A stretch of DNA of 64,000 nt from Fremontodendron californicum (Eukaryota > Streptophyta > Magnoliopsida > Malvales > Malvaceae). The notes below the pieces were generated by a model that was given only the letters and a program-made list of their open reading frames with translations, searched no databases and had not been told where the DNA came from. The translations under genes and the position numbers were made by a program. Positions within the stretch are counted from its first letter, which is position 1. Each line of letters begins with the position of its first letter. Positions 46,409-56,248 of the stretch are shown piece after piece. The stretch spans positions 32,150,301-32,214,300 of the forward strand of contig JAULJL010000003.1 in NCBI GenBank assembly GCA_030761205.1, written 5' to 3'.

Positions 46409-47554
46409 TTAAGCATAATACTTCTTCAGTTCATCAGCATTCACGGGATGTCTAAAATCATCCCCATCCATCCGAGTTAGAATCAATGCTCCTCTAGAAA
46501 AAGCTCTTTTACCACATAGGGTCCTTTCCAATTTGGAGCCCATTTTTCTCGCGGATCCTTCACTATGGAAAGGATATTCCTCAGTACCAACTCTCCTACT
46601 CGTAACTGTCTGGGTCGAACCTTCTTGTTATGGGCTCGAATTATCTTTTTCTGATACAACTGCTCGTGATAAATTGACTTCAATCTTTTCTCCTCGATGA
46701 GATTTAGCTGTTCATAACGAGCTCTAACCCATTCTGCCTCTTCTAGGCCAACCTCTATCAAAACCCGAAGTGAAGGAATCTCAACTTCAATGGGTAACAC
46801 TGCATATACCAAAGAAAACGGCGTTGCCCCTGTAGATGTGCGAACCGAAGTGCGATATGCGTGAAGAGCAAAGGGCAAAATCTCATGCCAATCCTTGTAC
46901 ACATCAGCCATCTTCTTGACAATCTTCTTGATTTTTTGTTGGCTACTTCTACTACCCCATTCATCTTCGGACGATAAGGTGCCGAATTGTGATGCTTAAT
47001 CTTGAACTGTGTACATACCTCTCTCATCATTTTATTATTCAGATTGAGAACATTATCTGAAATAATTCTTGCTGGCAATCCATATCGGCATATGATTTCC
47101 TTCTTAACAAATCTGTATACCATCGACTTCGTTACATTCGTATAAGAAGCAGCTTCCACCCACTTTGTGAAATAGTCTATGGCCACCAGGATGAAACGAT
47201 GTCCATTTGAAGCTTCGAGGTAATGGGTCCAACTGTATCTATTCCCCACATTGAAAACGGCCTTGGTGCGGTCATGACATGCAATGGCGATGGTGGTACA
47301 TGGATCTTATCTGCATATATCTGGCATTTATGGCACTTCCGGGAATAACTGATACAATCTCCTTCCATCGTCAGCCAATAATACCCTGCCCTCATAATCT
47401 GCTTAGCAAGCATGTAACCATTAGCATGGGTGCCATATATCCCTTCATGGACTTCGTCTATGATTTTTCGAGCTTCGACAGACCCGACACATCTCAACAG
47501 GACTTGATCTTTCCATTTCTTGTAGAGAATCTCGCTGTCTAGAACAAGACCCAT
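46409..47554 (-). pseudogene. int: Element C integrase pseudogene, copy 1
   Basis: Inserts the element's DNA. N-terminal zinc site: H-x6-H in EVHEGIYGTHANG and C-x2-C in RKCHKC; then the first catalytic Asp in MWGIDTVGPI. After a frameshift near 47210 the core continues with DYFTKWVEAASYTN, the second Asp in RIISDNVLNL and the catalytic Glu in MNGVVEVANK, spaced D-x35-E as in the family. A further frameshift near 46910 leads to ILPFALHAYRTSVRTSTGAT, GELVLRN and WAPNWKGPYVVKEL. The true end of pol, after one more frameshift near 46490, is a TAA at 46409-46411. No chromodomain. Dead by three frameshifts, all shared with copy 2. Confidence 0.88.
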
Positions 47555-47792
47555 TGCTAGTCTTCTCAGAGTTCTCTTGTCATTTTCTGTTGCCTGTTCT
47601 GGATACTAGTGATTCTTGATGTATTGCAAGATGTCGTTATACCAAGGGAGACCATCTGCTTCTTCTTCAATACTCAAACAGTGGGCAGGAGACTCATATA
47701 TGCTCATCTTGATCGGCACAACTTATGCCCCTTCATTCACTTTAAAACATTGATGACAAAGTAGCCAGAGCATCCGCCATCTGGTTTTCTTC
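47555..47792 (-). pseudogene. Linker between archaeal-type RNase H and integrase, copy 1
   Basis: In the frame after the RNase H stop the sequence reads ENQMADALATLSS, the C-terminal end of the RNase H with its last catalytic Asp. The rest up to integrase is a variable connector with frame breaks. Confidence 0.6.
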
Positions 47793-48140
47793 TCAGGGAA
47801 AGTAATTGAAACTTACTTCTTCAAACTCCTGCAATAAACTCAATATGAGTTCTTGGCATCGGATTAGCTTTGTATCTCGGGTTTTCCATTCTCCCCGTAA
47901 CTGGCATATCACTAAGGCTGAGTCTCCGAAAACTTCCAAAACTTTGATTTTTCTGTCCACTGCTGAACAAAGGCCCATAGTACATGCCTCATACTCAGTC
48001 GTATTGTTTGTACAATCAAAATCCAATCTGGCGGTGAAGGGATAATAATATTCTTCTGGGGATATGAGCACTGCACCAATTTCGTGCCCTATGGCATTGG
48101 ATGCCCCGTCAAAGTACATTTTCCATACTTTCTTCTTCAA
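47793..48140 (-). pseudogene. Second, archaeal-type RNase H (aRNH), copy 1
   Basis: An extra RNase H after the RT-linked one is a known acquisition of the Tat lineage. Visible: first Asp in KMYFDGASN (residue 11), Glu in NTTEYEA, second Asp in VFGDSALV. A premature TGA at 47793-47795, in place of what is probably an Arg CGA codon (CpG decay), comes before the last catalytic Asp in NQMADAL. Separated from the upstream connector by a one-base frameshift at about 48143. All four catalytic acidic residues are otherwise readable, unlike the upstream RNase H. Confidence 0.82.
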
Positions 48141-49368
48141 GGAACCTCATCCGCTTGTGAAACATACATCAAATCTTCATCTGGGAAATCAAAGTTCAAC
48201 GGCTCATAATCTTCCACTACCCGACTTGCTAGAAATTCAGCCACTGCACTGCCCTTGATAGCCTTCTGATTTACATATACAATGTAGTATTATGACAACA
48301 AAACCTGCCATCTTGCTGTCCTCCCTGACAAAAAAAATGCTTTCAACATGTACTTGATCGGACTAGTTTGGCGATCAACCACGTTGTATGGTACAACATG
48401 TACTGTTTGAGCCTCCGAGCAGTCCAAGATAAAGCACAACACAGCTTTTCTACCGATGAATATTTCAACTCATAATCTGTGAACTTTTTGCTAAGGTAGT
48501 AAACCTCCATTTCTTTCTTTCCAATCTCATCAAGCTGCCCCAGAACACAACCCATGGATCTCTCAAATACTGATAGATACAATATCATCGATTTACCTGG
48601 ATTCGATGGCATTAATACTAGTGGGTTTGATAGATAATGCTTAACCTTTTCAAAATCAATCTGACACCCTTCATCCCACTCTCCTGGATCACGTTTTCGA
48701 AGTAACTTGAATATTGGATCGCATTTGTCGGTTAACTGAGAAATAAACCGAGCAATGTAATTCAATCTCCCCAGAAAACCTCTTACTTCTTTTTGAGTAT
48801 GTGGAGATGGCAAATTCTGGATGGCCTTCACTTTATCCAGATCAATCTCAATTCCCCTTTTGCTGACAACAAAACCCAACAATTTCCCCGTAGTGACTCC
48901 AAAATTGCATTTTGCCGGGTTTAGCTTGAGTTGACACCTTCTTAGTCTTTCAAAGAGTTTTCTAAGATTCGCAATATGCTCCTCTTCTCCTTGTAACTTT
49001 GCAATCATATCATCAACATAAACCTCAATTCCCTTATTCATCATGTCATGAAACAAGGTCACCATGGCTCTCTGATACATTGCCTCAGCATTCTTCAACC
49101 CAAACAGCATTACCTTGTAGTAGAATGTTCCCCACATTGTAATAAATATGGTTTTCTCCATATCTTTCGGTGCCATCTTAATCTGATTATATCTCGAGAA
49201 TCCGTCCATGAAAGAAAACAAGGAACTCTTCACCGTATTATCTACCAAAGTATCAATGTGAGGCAAAGGGAAATTATCTTTGGGACTGGCCTTATTCAAA
49301 TCTCGATAATCGACACACATACGCACCTTGCCATCCTTCTTGGGACTGGAACAATGTTTGCCACCCAT
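48141..49368 (-). pseudogene. rt: Element C RT palm/thumb and degenerate RNase H, copy 1
   Basis: The frame opening at 49368 carries RT motifs VRMCVDYRDLNKASPKDNFP, first catalytic Asp in FSFMDGFSRYNQI (residue 55), and the catalytic box EVYVDDMIAK (residues 117-120, 49009-49020), then LGFVVSKRGIEIDLDKVKAI and EVRGFLGRLNYIARFI. The following RNase H lacks the usual Asp residues (SMILYLSVFERSMG; HTTWLI), matching reports that the original RNase H is degenerate where an extra one is present. The frame is broken near 48345, and this copy alone has an extra stop near 48292 (TAA where copy 2 has GAA). An antisense plus-strand frame (49048-49473) is a shadow. Confidence 0.88.
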
Positions 49369-49854
49369 TCTGGATATTTTGCCACCTCTAAGAATCCAGC
49401 ATCAAACTGCTTCTTCACCTCCTCTTTTACCTTTAACAACATGTCATGCCTCATTCTTCTCAACTTTTGCTGAATCGGCTTGCACTCTGGCCTTAAAGGG
49501 AGCTTATGAACCACAATGTCTGGATACAAACTCGGCATGTCTTGGTATGACCATGCAAATACATCTATATATTCCCGGAGCAAGGCTATGAGTTCACCCT
49601 TTATCGATGACGACAATGTAGTCCCAATTTTAACCTCTTTTATCTCCTCACTACTTCCCAAATTCAACAATTCCAATAGCTCCTCATAAGGAAGTACTTG
49701 TTTCTCTTCTTGTTCTATTTTCCCTAATAAGTCCTGAGGTAGACCATAATCCTCAATATCTTCGTCGGCCTCAAAATCACCCGTGCAAATGGGCCTCTCA
49801 AAATCAATTTCAGAATTACTGACAGGTTGGTCCTCATATTCCGCATTCGTACAC
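49296..49854 (-). pseudogene. rt: Element C RT N-terminal part, copy 1
   Basis: Acidic start (ADEDIEDYGLPQDLLGKIEQ), then ELIALLREYIDVFAWSYQDM, PDIVVHKLPLRPECKPIQQK and DAGFLEVAKYPEWVANIVPV, the standard start of the RT domain in Tat-type pol. A one-base frameshift near 49345, shared with copy 2, breaks the join to the palm. The frame extends upstream through an in-frame stretch (hydrophobic, MICPYSFIYA...) that is better explained as intron. Confidence 0.85.
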
Positions 49855-50068
49855 CTATAAATAGGTGGGGAAGAAACAATATAGGAAAACATATATACAA
49901 TCGAAGTAAAATAAATAGCATAAATGAAAGAATATGGACATATCAATATGAAGGAAATGCATCATGTTTGTTATTTATTGGATGAAAAGTTTTAGACAAA
50001 AGCCCATTACAAAAGAAATTCTTAATATCTTTGGGCAAAGATATTTAAGATTTGTTTAAAAGCATTAC
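49855..50068 (-). other. Probable intron between protease and RT, copy 1 (214 bp)
   Basis: Donor GTAATGCT at 50068 and acceptor CACCTATTTATAG ending at 49855, minus strand. The upstream frame ends in FRSIPM then a stop just inside the donor; the downstream frame resumes with CTNAEYEDQPVSN. Removal keeps the frame open across the stop. The interval is AT-rich with no conserved protein. Ogre elements are reported to have an intron at this place; the exact ends here are inference. Confidence 0.6.
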
Positions 50069-50653
50069 ATTGGAATAGACCTAAAAACTATGGGCAGCTC
50101 GGTTGCACTCCAATTGGTTAGTCTATATCCTGGTGGACAAGGTCGCACCATCCAGTTAGCATTCTCAGTTTCAATTCTTTCTTCCACAGTCGTGCAGATC
50201 TCCATATTATACATCTGCTCATCCCTATTCACTTGGAATCTCTCGAAGGCTTGCTCAATCATTATAAGCACATTATCAGAATTCTTCTCTTCGAATAGAG
50301 AATCGGCTGAGCGAAAGCTGTGAAGGATAGGTGGGAATGTCATAGGCTCCCATTCAATATCCATACCCGCAAGACGGACCATCCTTCTTTGTCGGTTTCT
50401 TTCAACTTGTTTCCTTTTCTCATGGGCCTTCGGAAGATACCCTAGGCCAAATCGGTCTTTCTTTCCCATTACTTCCATTGCTCGGGCCATCCCTTGAAGA
50501 TATTTTCTGAGACCTTCTCCATCCCTGCAGCCTTTTCCAACCGTAGTTCTTACCCCCAGTCTTTTGTTCTTGGACACCTAGGTTTTGGAATCTTTCTCCC
50601 TTCAGCGATGAAAATTGCATTTACGAATTCAAAAGACCTAAAAGAATATTCTA
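50069..50653 (-). pseudogene. Protease-RT linker, copy 1, cut at 50653
   Basis: Basic then acidic linker: KKDRFGLGYLPKAHEKRKQV, GMDIEWEPMTFPPILHSFRS, MVRPCPPGYRLTNW, ending in FRSIPM at the intron donor. The FGLGY..PKA motif is usual after protease in Tat pol. The copy is cut off 5' at 50653 within the protease tail; the protease core is absent here and found only at 60390-60875. One indel pair near 50556-50575 differs from copy 2. Confidence 0.8.
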
Positions 50654-50676
50654 AATATTCTAAAAGAATATTCTAA

Positions 50677-51678
50677 AAGACTCCTAAACTAGCATTAGAC
50701 AATTATCAAGATTTATCTAGTTGGCCACCTAAGCAAATCAAAACATCATCATGAACAATTTTAATGGAAGAACATAAGCAACTTTGATAGAAAACAATGA
50801 TAGATAGATTCTGAAAATTAATTACATAACATGTGTCGCAACCAAAAAAATAACAAGTCTCATCGCAAGACTTTATTATTCGTTAAGCGTGACTTTAAAA
50901 AAAAAAGAGGAAAAGTCGACTTAATTCCTCAAATAAATACGGTCGGGAATAACGTTCTCAATATGCAGCAAGGTCGAATATTCCTCTATGGTTGGAGTTA
51001 TATCCTATCGGTTGAAGGTAAAACACCGATAAGCGGGATTCCAGAATTGCACCACATCCCGGATCACCTCACCACTAACCTTAACCTGAACTAACAGTGC
51101 TATGTCCCCATAAGTCTAAGTGAAGGCTTCTTTTTCTGATATGTTCCATTGATTCCATATATCCATCAATTCCCGGAGATCATTTTGCCTGATAGTAAGA
51201 TCAACCTCGGCTGGCAATGCTGACACATATCCCATCTTCAAACAATCCCCATTATCCTGCTGACCTTTCTCGGACTGTTTCTTAACCTCTAAATGCTTCT
51301 CCACTACTGAGACACTCTGACCCTCCATAAAAGCCCTTTTCATTGAATATTATCCCGAGACTAATAACCTTCCATGTGCAAAAAATTATGACAAGAATGC
51401 AAAAAACAAAAAACAACAACAACAAAAAGAAAATGAATTAGTAACGGGAATAAATTCGAATAATACAAAGAAACATATAATTAAAAACAATAATTATCCC
51501 TGAGGATGCCAGCAAAATTTCGGCATTATAATACCCTTAGGACAAAATACCAACACTTATTACGGGCATTGTGATGTACGTTCATCATTGTCCGATTTTC
51601 AAAACTAAATGTATTCGGAAAATGGAATAGAAGGTAAAAGGATTGGAAATATTCCTCCATGTTTCTTAACTTTGGGAT
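50677..51678 (-). repeat. Copy of the Athila-LTR/element-D junction (35097-36099)
   Basis: About 99 percent like 35097-36099 in the same orientation, including the same junction AACATG/TGTCGCAACC and the same LTR/ORF1 deletion junction. At two places where it differs from the 35-kb copy (CTCCTAAAC and CTGAAAATTA) it agrees with the Athila 3' LTR near 26800-26930, so it keeps the older base. Confidence 0.93.
50929..51343 (-). pseudogene. Copy of the Ogre-type ORF1 fragment
   Basis: Second copy of 35348-35764, same start ATG (51343), same in-frame TAG and same truncation, with a few substitutions (for example Gly for Glu soon after the TAG). See the entry at 35348. Confidence 0.7.
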
Positions 51679-52022
51679 CTAAATGTATAAGCTCTAACCA
51701 TCAAACAACCTAGAATAAGCTCTAACCATCAAACAACCTAGAATATTGAAAAGGCTAAAACTCAAGATTACGAGATCTTAAGTAAATGTATTCGCAAGAT
51801 TTTCTCATACTTTGCAATTAAAGTTGATTTAGAATATTGAAAATTTTTAAGTAAATGTCTAACCCTTCCTTATAGGGGATTTTAACTTTTAAAAGTTCAA
51901 AGGAGTAAAAGTTAAAAATATATATACTATAAACCTATTCTAAATCTTGAGTTTTAGCCATTTCGAGAATACTTTGCAATTTTCAATATTCTAAATCAAC
52001 TAGAATATTGAAAAGGCTAAAA

Positions 52023-52124
52023 CTTCAGAAAGCTTGAGGATTCACCACTGATTTTCAGATTTTCTTCAAACTAAGCCTTGGCTATCCTTGTTTAATCATT
52101 TACTTAAGATCTCGTAATCTTGAG
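52023..52124. repeat. 102-bp repeat in the patchwork, first copy
   Basis: Starts CTTCAGAAAGCTTGAGGATT, includes 54 bp of C LTR (TGATTTTCAGATTTTCTTCA onward, 52049-52102) and ends TCTCGTAATCTTGAG. Same as 53020-53121. Confidence 0.9.
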
Positions 52125-52200
52125 TTTTAGCCTTTTCAATATTCTAGTTGATTTAGAATATTGAAAATGGCTAAAACTCAAGATTACGAGATCTTAAGTA
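52101..52200. repeat. Hairpin: 46-bp inverted repeat with 8-bp loop
   Basis: Left arm TACTTAAGATCTCGTAATCT... to AATATTCTA; right arm TAGAATATTGAAAATGGCTA... to GAGATCTTAAGTA. The arms pair throughout except for one extra base near GAAAATGG. Confidence 0.92.
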
Positions 52201-52204
52201 GGTA

Positions 52205-53019
52205 ACTTCTAAATCATATGGGTGATTTAAGTGTTTTAATTGCTATAAACCTATGTAAAACGCAAACCATAGATCCTGTGGTACTTCGAGTGCTTCTTTG
52301 TTTACTTTCGCTGCACTATTTTGATGTTTTATGTTTAAGCATGAGCCCGGAGTTTCCCAACATGCAGCGACATGTCAACAATCAAAATTTTGAACAGCCC
52401 AAAATCATTAACCATATCCTTACTTAAAACAATCCTATTAGGCCTTAAATGTTTCATTTTATAAAATATCATATGACTTTAATCCAGGTTGATTAAAACA
52501 TTTTTAATCCTCCATTTAAACATATTTTAAACACGATTACAAGTCATTAAGCATGCTATCCAGAATTAAAACTTTTGAGAAACAAAATTTTCAAAAATTT
52601 TCATTGAAACCGAAACCCTAAATAAAACACAAATCAAATAATTTGATTATTACCAAGAATTAGGCATGCAAATCACATGAAATACAGCCAACCTTAGGCT
52701 TTGATACCACTGAAGGCATTCAGCCTCATGCCTATATATGAGTAAATAATAAAAATAACAAAATAATGTAGCGGAAGTAAACAATGAAATAGCCGAATCA
52801 CTCAAGATCAAGGTGGTGTAATTTTCATGCAATAAAAACAAACATTTAAAGCAGACATGTGTTTAGAATCGTACCTACTTAAGATACCGTAATTATTAAG
52901 TGTGTCATTCCTCTATCGAATGCAGCAACAAGTCCATCACTAAAAGGTATGCTTCGAGATCAATAGTGTCACAAGTTCTGGTCTTCAAACGGTAATCCAC
53001 ATGAACAAATAGTTGGAAC
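52205..53019 (-). mobile_element. Fragment with initiator-Met-type primer site, possibly Copia
   Basis: Minus strand TGGTATCAAAGCCTAAGGTT at 52690-52709 follows one base after a possible LTR end (TGAAGGCATT on plus, 52711). TGGTATCA is the tRNA-iMet primer site used by most Copia elements. The flanking 300-500 bp look like LTR and leader, but I cannot find the other LTR end or any coding domain. A 69-codon plus-strand frame at 52218 has no recognisable motif. Confidence 0.45.
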
Positions 53020-53121
53020 CTTCAGAAAGCTTGAGGATTCACCACTGATTTTCAGATTTTCTTCAAACTAAGCCTTGGCTATCCTTGTTTAATCATTTAC
53101 TTAAGATCTCGTAATCTTGAG
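53020..53121. repeat. 102-bp repeat in the patchwork, second copy
   Basis: Copy of 52023-52124, followed by AAACAGCC and further scrambled pieces before the re-entry into C at 53217. Confidence 0.9.
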
Positions 53122-53216
53122 ATAAACAGCCTTTTCAAGATTTTCTCGTAATCTTGGTGGAGATATCGCAAGATTTTTAAGTAAATGTCTTTCTGAATCA
53201 TTTAGTTTTTGTTTTT

Positions 53217-53820
53217 TGATTTTCAGATTTTCTTCAAACTAAGCCTTGGCTATCCTTGTTTAATCATTTCTCATCAGTTAAGGGCTTTAGATCTATCGAA
53301 TCGGGCCATTTCTGTAATTCTTCAAAATTTCATCAAAATCCACCAAAAACCCTAATTCTCGTTTTTCTTCCGAATTGACTTTTCTATCAGTTTTTCTTCC
53401 AAGTGGCTTCTCCATTACCCATAGTCAATGCTTATCTTTCATTTGAGACCTTCAATTCTGACCAATTTGATCATTTAAGCAATTTTCCCCAACTTTCCCG
53501 AATTACGGTTTTCTTTCTACTGAATCTCATAACCCAACTTTCGAACTCCATATCTTTCAATGTAGACCTCAGATTATCAAAATTCTTTCACCGTTTTTCA
53601 ATTGAACCTCAAATCTTGATTTTGAAAGTGGGTTGACTTTTTCAGTAGTTAACTCTTTTAGGGTTGACTTTTTCTAAAGTTGACTTTTTCTGTCTGCTTT
53701 CTTAGACTAAGCCTCGGAGTACCACATGCAGGATGAGAAAAGCCTTTTAGCATCCTGAAACATCAATTTAGGAAGAAAATGTAACTGATTTAGGGGTCCA
53801 TACAAAATTAGGTGTCTACA
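53217..53820 (-). mobile_element. 604-bp LTR fragment in copy 2
   Basis: Corresponds to 43409-44012, the start of the LTR in element orientation, followed by the polypurine tract at 53821. Confidence 0.93.
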
Positions 53821-54080
53821 ACTGCCCCTCTTTGGCTATTGCTGAGAATCAGGAATCAGGCAAAGATAAACAAACACTAATTTTGTATGGTTAATGAAAT
53901 CACATATGAAGGAAAGGGAAAGAGGTTTTCTTTTTTCTTTTCTTCATTTTTTCATTTAATTCATTTTTTTTGTTTTGAAAAAGCTATAAATTGAAGATTT
54001 TATCCTTAAATTGAATTCCTTGACTAATCAAGGATCGACCCGTTTTAAGGAAACGGGTTTGATTTTCAAAAAAAAAAAAT

Positions 54081-54544
54081 TGTGCCCGAAGGTCTTAAGA
54101 ATGGTGCCCGAAGGTCTTAAAAATGGTGCCCGAAGGTCTTTAAAATGGTGCCCGGAGGTCTTAAAAATGGTGCCTGAAGGTATTTAAAATGGTGCCCGGA
54201 GGTCTTGAAAATGGTGCCTGAAGGTCTTTAAAAATGGTGCCTAAAGGTCTTTAAAATGGTGCCCAAAGGTCTTTAAAAATGGTTCCCGAAGGTCTTGAAA
54301 ATGGTGCCCAAAGGTCTTTAAAAATGGTGCCCAAAGGTCTTTAAAATGGTGCCCGAAGATCTTTAAAATGGTGCCCGAAGGTCTTTGAAAATGGTACCCG
54401 AAGGTCTTTAAAATGGTGCCCGAAGGTCTTTAAAAATGGTGCCCGAAGGTCTTTAAAATGGTGCCCAAAAGTCTTTAAAAATGGTGCCCGAAGGTCTTTA
54501 AAAATAGTGCCCGAAGGTCTTTAAAAATGGTGCTCGAAGGTCTT
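54081..54544 (-). repeat. 22-bp tandem repeat, about 21 units
   Basis: Same array as 44284-44704 with about two extra AAAATGGTGCCCGAAGGTCTTT units near 54120-54165. Confidence 0.95.
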
Positions 54545-56248
54545 ACCTGTGATTAAAATACCTCGACGACAGTCTCAAGGCTCGACTCATTTGATAAACA
54601 GAATGAATTCAATTTAAAACAAAAGGAAATACCTTGACGGTGGTCTCAAGGCTCGACTCATTTGATAAAACATAATGAATTCGGTTTAAAACAAAAGGAA
54701 ATACCTCGACGGTGGTCTCAAGGCTAGACTCATTTGAGAAGCAGAAAGAGTTCGATTTTGGAAGCCAAAGTTTTCTTGATTCTTGCAATGTTAGCTAAAT
54801 GTAATGATGAGAATGACATGCTTTGTAAATGCTTATATGTTTCCTGAGGATGAATGCAGTCAAATGATTGTGTCATGATTTCTAATCCATGGTTTCTTTG
54901 AGGTTCACAGATTATCCGACTTCATGATGGAGTATTCAATTGTTCATTGATGCCCCACTTAAAGAACCCTTTACTCAAGATAATTTATCAAACAGTCCCA
55001 GTTTCTGACTTCGCTGGAATTCACAAATTTCTAACTTCATGGCGGAGTCTCCAACACATTCACTATTTTCCCTTATTTGGTGAAATTTCCATCAGGATTA
55101 GTGGTTTCCAAACTTTTTCTAAGATTTAGATCTATTCCTAGTAATACTTTTAAACTCCCTTTTAAAAAATTATGTTTACTAATTATCATTCAATTTAATA
55201 ACAAACAAAATGCAATCTCAAAAATGTATGAAAAAAAGTATGAAACAAGCAATTGTCATAAAAGGGGTAACAAAAATTTATTGCAACAAAATGTTTTAAG
55301 ATGATAAAAGTGGAATCAGGGATATAAGAAACAAATGTAAAGTTATAGGTTGTTGATGCCGCGGATGCGGAATATCTTGGATCCCTCCTTTTTCAAATCA
55401 TCTTAAATTTCTCTTGAACGGTCAATTTACTTGGGTAATCCCTCGGCTTCCATAGTTATGTCAGACTGAGTTGTTCCCCTTTTCTCTGATTTTCAAATAC
55501 TTTCTCCCCCTTTATACGAAGCATTGATTCAAACCTTAATAAGTACTTGAGCCGCCATTTGGCGGGTTTTCAACTCAAGTGTCCCTCATTCGGTATTAAG
55601 TCGCCCTTTGCGGGTTTTCGGCTTAAACCTCTTTTTTTTTTTTGTATTCTCCCACGTATCTAAGAATTCTGAATGCTTCCAAGGTAAAAATGTCAATTCA
55701 AAAGATGGGATGAATTCTGAGAAAAACCTTTCAAATTAAATATCTATGCTTGATCAAAATGGACTTTTAAAGTACGTAATGTAGGCCAAGGTTCGAGTTT
55801 AGAAGGAAAGGATAAAATAGGCCTAAAATGTGTTTAAGGGTAATTGGATCAAGGATCATTTCCTGAGGATAATTCATTCTTGAGACTTTTGTCCCCCCCC
55901 CCTTTTTTTTTGCATTACTGGCTTTCATTTGCCATTCTTTGATTTCCCATTTTCTAATGGCTCTCTTTTTTGCCATGATTTTGATTATTTTTCCTCGTAT
56001 TTGCCCTCCAGTGTAGAGAGTGATCCTTGATCAGGGTTCAACGAAAGAAATAATTCCTAAGGCTCAAAGAGGTGACTAGGGATTATTTCTTCTTAGTGAA
56101 GGGAATATGAAAGATGGCCATTTATCATACCAAGTATGAATATTCTCTTTGAAAAGCAATTCTTAGGAGAGGTAGATATATAGAATTTCCATTTCTACAT
56201 TTGGAATCATTCGAATTCCCATATGCATAGCATCACACTTGTTTTTTT
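54545..56248 (-). mobile_element. 3' noncoding region of C (copy 2)
   Basis: Copy of 44705-46408 including the ~73-bp repeats. No gene. Confidence 0.85.

Larger units (their letters stand above)
43409..50653 (-). repeat. Duplicated segment of element C, copy 1
   Basis: Direct repeat of 53217-60493. It begins inside the LTR at TGATTTTCAGATTTTCTTC and ends in the protease tail at AAAAGAATATTCTA. Over about 1.8 kb of integrase/RNase H sequence I count roughly ten differences. The copies also differ by two units of the 22-bp repeat. Shared frameshifts predate the duplication; private ones postdate it. Confidence 0.95.
50654..53216. other. Patchwork DNA between the two copies of the duplicated segment
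   Basis: 2.56 kb that belongs to no single element. In order: a run of AATATTCTAAAAG short repeats (50654-50676); a 1-kb copy of 35097-36099 (Athila LTR/D junction); two tandem ~30-bp pieces resembling Athila LTR (51689-51743, CATCAAACAACCTAGAATA); many short direct and inverted repeats sharing CTTAAGATCTCGTAATCTTG; a 102-bp unit present twice; a long hairpin; a fragment with a primer-site motif; then re-entry into the C LTR. Each junction is at or near short shared words (TATTCTA, AAAGACTC, TTGGGAT, TGATTTTCAG), the mark of template switching. No gene. Confidence 0.85.

Noticed and set aside
49048..49473. 141-codon plus-strand frame, identical in copy 2 (58888-59313)
   Set aside because: Complement of conserved RT sequence; identity in both copies only reflects the duplication.
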